Assembly (NCBI RefSeq): GCF_001189965.1
Contig: NZ_LFLU01000011.1
Coordinates: 107,372 to 171,371, forward strand
From: Herbaspirillum rhizosphaerae
GTDB taxonomy: Bacteria; Pseudomonadota; Gammaproteobacteria; Burkholderiales; Burkholderiaceae_D
Length of the DNA: 64,000 nt
Reading direction: 5' to 3'
Shown: positions 60,003 to 64,000 of the stretch, piece by piece
Numbering within the stretch: position 1 is the first letter of the stretch
Layout of the letters: each line of letters opens with the position of its first letter
Translations under genes and position numbers: made by a program
Notes under the pieces: model-generated
What the model was told of the DNA's origin: nothing
Databases searched by the model: none
What the model saw: only the letters and a program-made list of their open reading frames with translations

Positions 60003-60761
60003 ATGAAAAAAGAAAATCCGCCACCCAGCACGCCCGATGAAAAAGTGGCATCGCGTCGCAGCTTCCTTTTCAAGACCATTGCCATCGTACCCGCGGCCTC
60101 CGCGCTGACCACGGCAAGCTTTTCTCCGGCGGTCGGCCAGACGCCGGCAGGCGCGGCTGCCTCCGGCGGCGCCAACGCCAACTATCAGCCGCGCTTCTTC
60201 AACGCCGATGAATGGACCTTCATCAAGGCCGCCGTCGACCGGCTGATCCCCGCCGACAGCGAAGGACCAGGCGCACTTGAACTGAATGTGCCGGCCTTCA
60301 TCGACGGCCAGATGGAATCGGGTTTCGGCCATGCCTCCAACTGGTACATGCAGGGACCGTTCAAGGGCGACGCCTCGCCGCTGTTCGGCTACCAGGCCAG
60401 CATGCCGCCGCGCGAGCTGTACCGCGCCGGCATTGCCGCGCTTACCGCCTACTGTCGCAAAAATTTCGGCGGCAAGACCTTCGACCAGCTCGCTGCAAAC
60501 GATCAGGAGCAGCTGTTCAAGGACATGGACGGCGGCAAAGTGCAGCTCGATACGGTGTCGGCGCAATGGTTTTTCACCTTCCTGCTGCAGAACACCAAGG
60601 AAGGTTATCTGTCCGATCCGATCCATGGCGGCAACAAGGACATGGCGGCCTGGAAGATGATCGGCTTCCCCGGCGCGCGCGCCGACTTCCTCGATTTTGT
60701 CGGACCGTCGGACAAGGTGTATCCCTACGGTCCGGTCGGCATCGGCGGCAAGCCGGGCTGA
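60003..60761 (+). CDS. Gluconate 2-dehydrogenase subunit 3 family (gamma) protein, Tat-exported
   Basis: 252 aa. Twin-arginine signal (KVASRRSFLFKTIAIVPAAS, residues about 14-33, cut near 45). The mature part matches the small gamma subunit (FFNADEWTFIKAAVDRLIPA, then PADSEGPGALELNVPAFIDG) that escorts the flavoprotein through the Tat system. It heads the operon gamma - GMC flavoprotein - cytochrome c, as in gluconate and FAD-glucose dehydrogenases. AGGTG precedes the ATG. Confidence 0.9.
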   Translation: MKKENPPPSTPDEKVASRRSFLFKTIAIVPAASALTTASFSPAVGQTPAGAAASGGANANYQPRFFNADEWTFIKAAVDRLIPADSEGPGALELNVPAFIDGQMESGFGHASNWYMQGPFKGDASPLFGYQASMPPRELYRAGIAALTAYCRKNFGGKTFDQLAANDQEQLFKDMDGGKVQLDTVSAQWFFTFLLQNTKEGYLSDPIHGGNKDMAAWKMIGFPGARADFLDFVGPSDKVYPYGPVGIGGKPG

Positions 60762-60813
60762 AGAGTCCAACGCCGGAAGAACAAAACAATATTGCAATCC
60801 GAGGAACAAGAAA

Positions 60814-62592
60814 ATGGCTGATATCACCAAACCGAAGGTCAACGTCGTGCTGGTCGGCATGGGCTGGACCGGCTCCATCATGGGGATGGAAATGACTGAA
60901 GCAGGGCTGACCGTGGTCGGCCTGGAACGCGGCGAGAACCGCGACACCAATCCCGATTTCGCCTATCCGAAAATCGCCGACGAGCTGACCTACGCAGTGC
61001 GCTACAAGCTCATGCAAAACCTGTCGAAGGAAACCGTCACGGTGCGCCATTCGATCAACGACGACGCGCTGCCATACCGGCAACTGGGTTCCTTCCTGCT
61101 GGGCGACGGCGTCGGCGGCGCCGGCGTGCACTGGAACGGCATGACCTGGCGCGCCTATGACGCCGAACTGCAAATCCGCACCCATTACGAACAGCGCTAC
61201 GGCAAACGTTTCATCCCGGTCGACATGACGATCCAGGACTGGCCGATGACCTATGCGGAGCTGGAACCGTTTTACGATCGCTTCGAATACCTCGCCGGCG
61301 TTTCCGGCAAGGCCGGCAACCTCAACGGCCAGATCGTCGAAGGCGGCAATCCCTTCGAAGCGCCGCGCAAGCGCGACTATCCGGTGCCGGCGCTGAAGGA
61401 CAACGCGCCCGCCAGCCTGTTCGCCAAGGCCGCGCGCGAAGTCGGCTATCATCCGTTTCCGATTCCGGCGGCGAACGCTTCGCAGGCTTATCAGAATCCT
61501 TACGGCATGCAGCTCGGCCCGTGCAACTTCTGCGGCTACTGCGAGCGCTTCGGCTGCTACATGTATTCCAAGGCATCGCCGCAAACCTGCATCTTGCCGG
61601 CGTTGCTGAAGAAGCCCAACTTCGAGCTGCGCGACAAATCCTACGTCACCAAAGTCAACCTCGACAGCGACGGCAAGCACGCCACCGGCGTCACCTACAT
61701 GGATGGACAAGGACGCTCGGTCGAGCAACCCGCCGACATCGTCATCCTGTGCGCCTACCAGATGCACAACGTGCGCCTGCTGCTGTTGTCCGGCATCGGC
61801 AAGCCCTACGACCCCAGGACCGGCGAAGGCGTGGTCGGCAAAAACTACGCTTACCAAAAGAACAGCTCGGTATCGGTCTTCTTCGACCAGGACGTGGCGA
61901 TCAATCCCTTCATCGGCGCCGGCTCCGGCGGCCAGGTGTTCGACGACTTCAACGGCGACAACTTCGACCACGGTCCGCACAATTTCGTCGGCGGCGCCTA
62001 TGTCAGCGCGATGGTTACCGGCGGCCGTCCGATCGGGCAATCGATGGTGCCGGACGGCACGCCCAAGTGGGGCAGCCAGTGGAAGAAAGCGCTCAAGGAC
62101 AACTACCTGCATTCCTTCAACATCGGCACCGAAGGCTCGGTCATGGCCAATCGCGAAAACTACCTCGATCTCGATCCGACCTACAAGGACGTCTACGGCG
62201 TGCCGCTGTTGCGCATGACCTACGACTGGAAAGACAACGAAGTGCGCATGTCGCAGTTCGTCACCGAAAAAGCCGCACTGGTCGCCAAAGCCATGAACCC
62301 GAAAGCCTTCACGCCGCATCCGCCGAAATTCGGCGATCACTACGACGTGCGACCGTACCAGACCACCCACACCACCGGCGGCGCCATCTGCGGCGACAAG
62401 CCGGGCAACAGCGTGCTCAACAAATACCTGCAATGCTGGGACGTGCACAACGTCTTCGTGATGGGCGCCAGCGCCTTCCCGCAGAACTGGGCCTACAACC
62501 CGACCGGCATGGTCGGCGCACTGGCCTACTGGTCGGCTGCCGCGATCCGCGAGCGCTATCTGAAAAACCCCGGCCCGCTGGTGCAAGCATGA
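60814..62592 (+). CDS. GMC-family dehydrogenase flavoprotein subunit (gluconate/FAD-glucose dehydrogenase type)
   Basis: 592 aa. FAD motif VNVVLVGMGWTGSIMGMEMT at the N-terminus, GDGVGGAGVHWNGMTWR, and C-terminal PQNWAYNPTGMVGALAY. A Cys cluster GPCNFCGYCERFGCYM (near residues 237-248) corresponds to the extra Fe-S site described in FAD-glucose dehydrogenase-type alpha subunits. It has no export signal, fitting co-export with the gamma subunit. It oxidises a sugar or sugar acid in the periplasm and passes electrons to the cytochrome. Substrate (gluconate, 2-ketogluconate, glucose, sorbitol) not readable. Start at 60814 with GAGGAA upstream. Confidence 0.92.
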   Translation: MADITKPKVNVVLVGMGWTGSIMGMEMTEAGLTVVGLERGENRDTNPDFAYPKIADELTYAVRYKLMQNLSKETVTVRHSINDDALPYRQLGSFLLGDGVGGAGVHWNGMTWRAYDAELQIRTHYEQRYGKRFIPVDMTIQDWPMTYAELEPFYDRFEYLAGVSGKAGNLNGQIVEGGNPFEAPRKRDYPVPALKDNAPASLFAKAAREVGYHPFPIPAANASQAYQNPYGMQLGPCNFCGYCERFGCYMYSKASPQTCILPALLKKPNFELRDKSYVTKVNLDSDGKHATGVTYMDGQGRSVEQPADIVILCAYQMHNVRLLLLSGIGKPYDPRTGEGVVGKNYAYQKNSSVSVFFDQDVAINPFIGAGSGGQVFDDFNGDNFDHGPHNFVGGAYVSAMVTGGRPIGQSMVPDGTPKWGSQWKKALKDNYLHSFNIGTEGSVMANRENYLDLDPTYKDVYGVPLLRMTYDWKDNEVRMSQFVTEKAALVAKAMNPKAFTPHPPKFGDHYDVRPYQTTHTTGGAICGDKPGNSVLNKYLQCWDVHNVFVMGASAFPQNWAYNPTGMVGALAYWSAAAIRERYLKNPGPLVQA

Positions 62593-63911
62593 GCGCCCGT
62601 TTCTTCGGGCAGGCGTTGCTGGCAACGCTGAGCATGGCCGGCATGGCGTCCGCACAGACAGTCAATCCCACGCCGTCGATGCCGCAAGCTGAGCAAATCC
62701 AGCGCGGCGAATACCTCGCCCGCGCCGGCGACTGCATGGCCTGCCACACGGTCAAAGGCAAGGCGCCCTTCACCGGCGGCTTGGCGATGAACACGCCGTT
62801 CGGCACCATCTACTCCACCAACATCACGCCGGACAAGCAGACCGGCATCGGCAACTACAGCTACGATGATTTTTCTTCTGCGCTGCGCAAGGGCAAGCGC
62901 AAGGACGGCAGCCGCCTGTATCCGGCGATGCCGTATACCTCGTTCGCCAAGCTCAGCGATGAAGACGTCTCCGCGCTGTACGCCTATTTCACGCAGGGCG
63001 TAAAGCCGGTGCAACAGGACAATCCGAAGACCGCGCTGCCCTTTCCCTTCAACATGCGCATCCTGATGGCGGGATGGAACATGCTGTTCTTCAGCGACAA
63101 GCCCTTCAAGGCCGACTCCACGCAAAGCGTCAACTGGAACCGCGGCGCCTATCTGGTGCAAGGCCTGGGCCACTGCGGCGCCTGCCACACGCCGCACGGC
63201 AAGCTCGGCCAGGAACAATCGCTGGACGGCGGCAGCGACAGCTTCCTCGCCGGCTATACGCTGGACAACTGGCATGCGCCCAGCCTGCGCAACGACAAGG
63301 ACGGTCTCGGACGCTGGAACCAGGAACAGATCGCCACCTATCTGCGCACCGGCCGCTCGGACGACGGCGCAGCCTTCGGCGCGATGAGCCAGGTCATCAA
63401 CGACAGCACGCAGTATCTGAACACTGCCGACTTGCACGCCATCGCTGAATATCTCAGCAGCTTGCCCGGCAAGAAGCCGGGCAGCAGCGCTACGGCCGGC
63501 AATACGAAAGCTGCTGCGGCATCCAATGCTGCCGCAGCGGATCAGCCGGCTACAGTGGAGCTGCGTTCAGGCAAACTGCAGACTGCGGGTGCCACGGTGT
63601 ACCTCAACAATTGCAATGCCTGCCATCGCTCGGACGGCACCGGTGCGATGAAGGCCTTTCCTGCACTGGGCAAGAATGCGGTTGTCAATGTCGATGATCC
63701 GACTTCGCTGATTCACATCGTGCTGGCGGGTAGCGCGATGCCGTCTACCAAGTCGGATCCTTCTGCGATGGGGATGCCGGGATTCGGGTGGCGCTTGAGT
63801 GATCAGGAGGTGGCGGAGGTGGTTAGCTTTGTTCGGGGGAATTGGGGGAATCATGGGGGGGGTGTTACTGCTGAGCAGGTGGCGGCTGTGAGGAAGGCTG
63901 CGCAGAAGTAG
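62589..63911 (+). CDS. Triheme cytochrome c subunit of the membrane dehydrogenase
   Basis: 440 aa. Signal peptide (FFGQALLATLSMAGMASAQ) and three heme c sites: CMACH (49-53), CGACH (near 197) and CNACH (near 343). An Ala/Ser/Thr-rich linker (about 300-325) separates the third domain. This is the cytochrome subunit that anchors gluconate/glucose/alcohol dehydrogenases and delivers electrons to ubiquinone. The start overlaps the flavoprotein stop by 4 nt. It is the last gene before the window edge; no terminator is visible in the remaining 89 bp. Confidence 0.93.
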   Translation: MSARFFGQALLATLSMAGMASAQTVNPTPSMPQAEQIQRGEYLARAGDCMACHTVKGKAPFTGGLAMNTPFGTIYSTNITPDKQTGIGNYSYDDFSSALRKGKRKDGSRLYPAMPYTSFAKLSDEDVSALYAYFTQGVKPVQQDNPKTALPFPFNMRILMAGWNMLFFSDKPFKADSTQSVNWNRGAYLVQGLGHCGACHTPHGKLGQEQSLDGGSDSFLAGYTLDNWHAPSLRNDKDGLGRWNQEQIATYLRTGRSDDGAAFGAMSQVINDSTQYLNTADLHAIAEYLSSLPGKKPGSSATAGNTKAAAASNAAAADQPATVELRSGKLQTAGATVYLNNCNACHRSDGTGAMKAFPALGKNAVVNVDDPTSLIHIVLAGSAMPSTKSDPSAMGMPGFGWRLSDQEVAEVVSFVRGNWGNHGGGVTAEQVAAVRKAAQK

Positions 63912-64000
63912 GTGTTGGTTCTGCGGTTCTGCGGTTTTGTGTTTTGTTCCGACTTGCTTTTGGTCGGTAATTGATTACTTTCTCTCTTCGGACAACCGTG

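Noticed and set aside
60574..62655. A 693-codon minus-strand frame opposite the GMC dehydrogenase
   Set aside because: Shadow composition and no ribosome site; plus-strand gene is certain.

Overview
The window is GC-rich, densely coded DNA from a betaproteobacterium. The most likely source is an Oxalobacteraceae member such as Herbaspirillum or Collimonas; this is inferred from gene content and codon bias, since no rRNA is present. Supporting signs are an aceE-aceF-lpdA cluster whose E3 carries its own lipoyl domain, a gshA/folD/prlC/holC housekeeping block, an LpxO-type hydroxylase and many ABC uptake systems for organic and amino acids. I saw no tRNA, rRNA, CRISPR array, prophage or insertion sequence. 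Dispersed palindromic (REP-like) elements recur between operons.

Layout. (1) 0-10 kb: a sugar-acid locus with a FadR-type GntR regulator (cut by the window edge), an Ldh2-family dehydrogenase, an IlvD/Edd dehydratase, a D-2-hydroxyacid dehydrogenase and a complete MalFGK-like ABC importer with a Tat-exported binding protein. Two TGGT-N3-ACCA operators lie between the divergent arms. (2) 10-15.3 kb: an AT-richer methyltransferase between terminators, a dienelactone hydrolase, a MerR-regulator/aldo-keto reductase pair under a 19-bp-spacer promoter, and a predicted Tat-lipoprotein LD-carboxypeptidase. (3) 15.3-21.9 kb: the pyruvate dehydrogenase complex on the minus strand. (4) 22.3-36.0 kb: a lysine/pipecolate-type catabolic locus. 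It encodes a DUF1338 2-oxoadipate dioxygenase, an FAD D-2-hydroxyglutarate dehydrogenase-like enzyme, a LysR regulator, an ALDH7 (AmaB-like) dehydrogenase, a PotABCD-like importer, a three-subunit HcnABC/opine-oxidase-like flavoenzyme and a LysN-like aminotransferase. Together these give a continuous route from 2-aminoadipate semialdehyde to 2-oxoglutarate, with a dedicated importer and an oxidase of unknown substrate in front. (5) 36-50.4 kb: gshA, folD, prlC, holC, a Pro/Gln-rich unknown, dadA, lpxO, a GGDEF diguanylate cyclase, ansB, a DedA protein, a beta-lactamase-fold serine hydrolase and two very small membrane proteins. (6) 50.3-59.6 kb: a GntR-controlled operon with a Liv-type ABC importer in which LivM, LivG and LivF are one polypeptide, followed by an SDR, a hydroxyacid dehydrogenase and a BKACE (beta-keto acid cleavage) enzyme. 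(7) 60-63.9 kb: a three-subunit membrane-linked dehydrogenase of the gluconate/FAD-glucose dehydrogenase type (gamma chaperone-like subunit, GMC flavoprotein with an extra Cys cluster, triheme cytochrome c).

The most interesting systems are the lysine-derivative locus (substrate of the oxidase unknown), the LivM-LivG-LivF fusion with its SDR/dehydrogenase/BKACE pathway, and the recurring two-type palindromic repeats. All assignments come from reading motifs and context; no database search was run.
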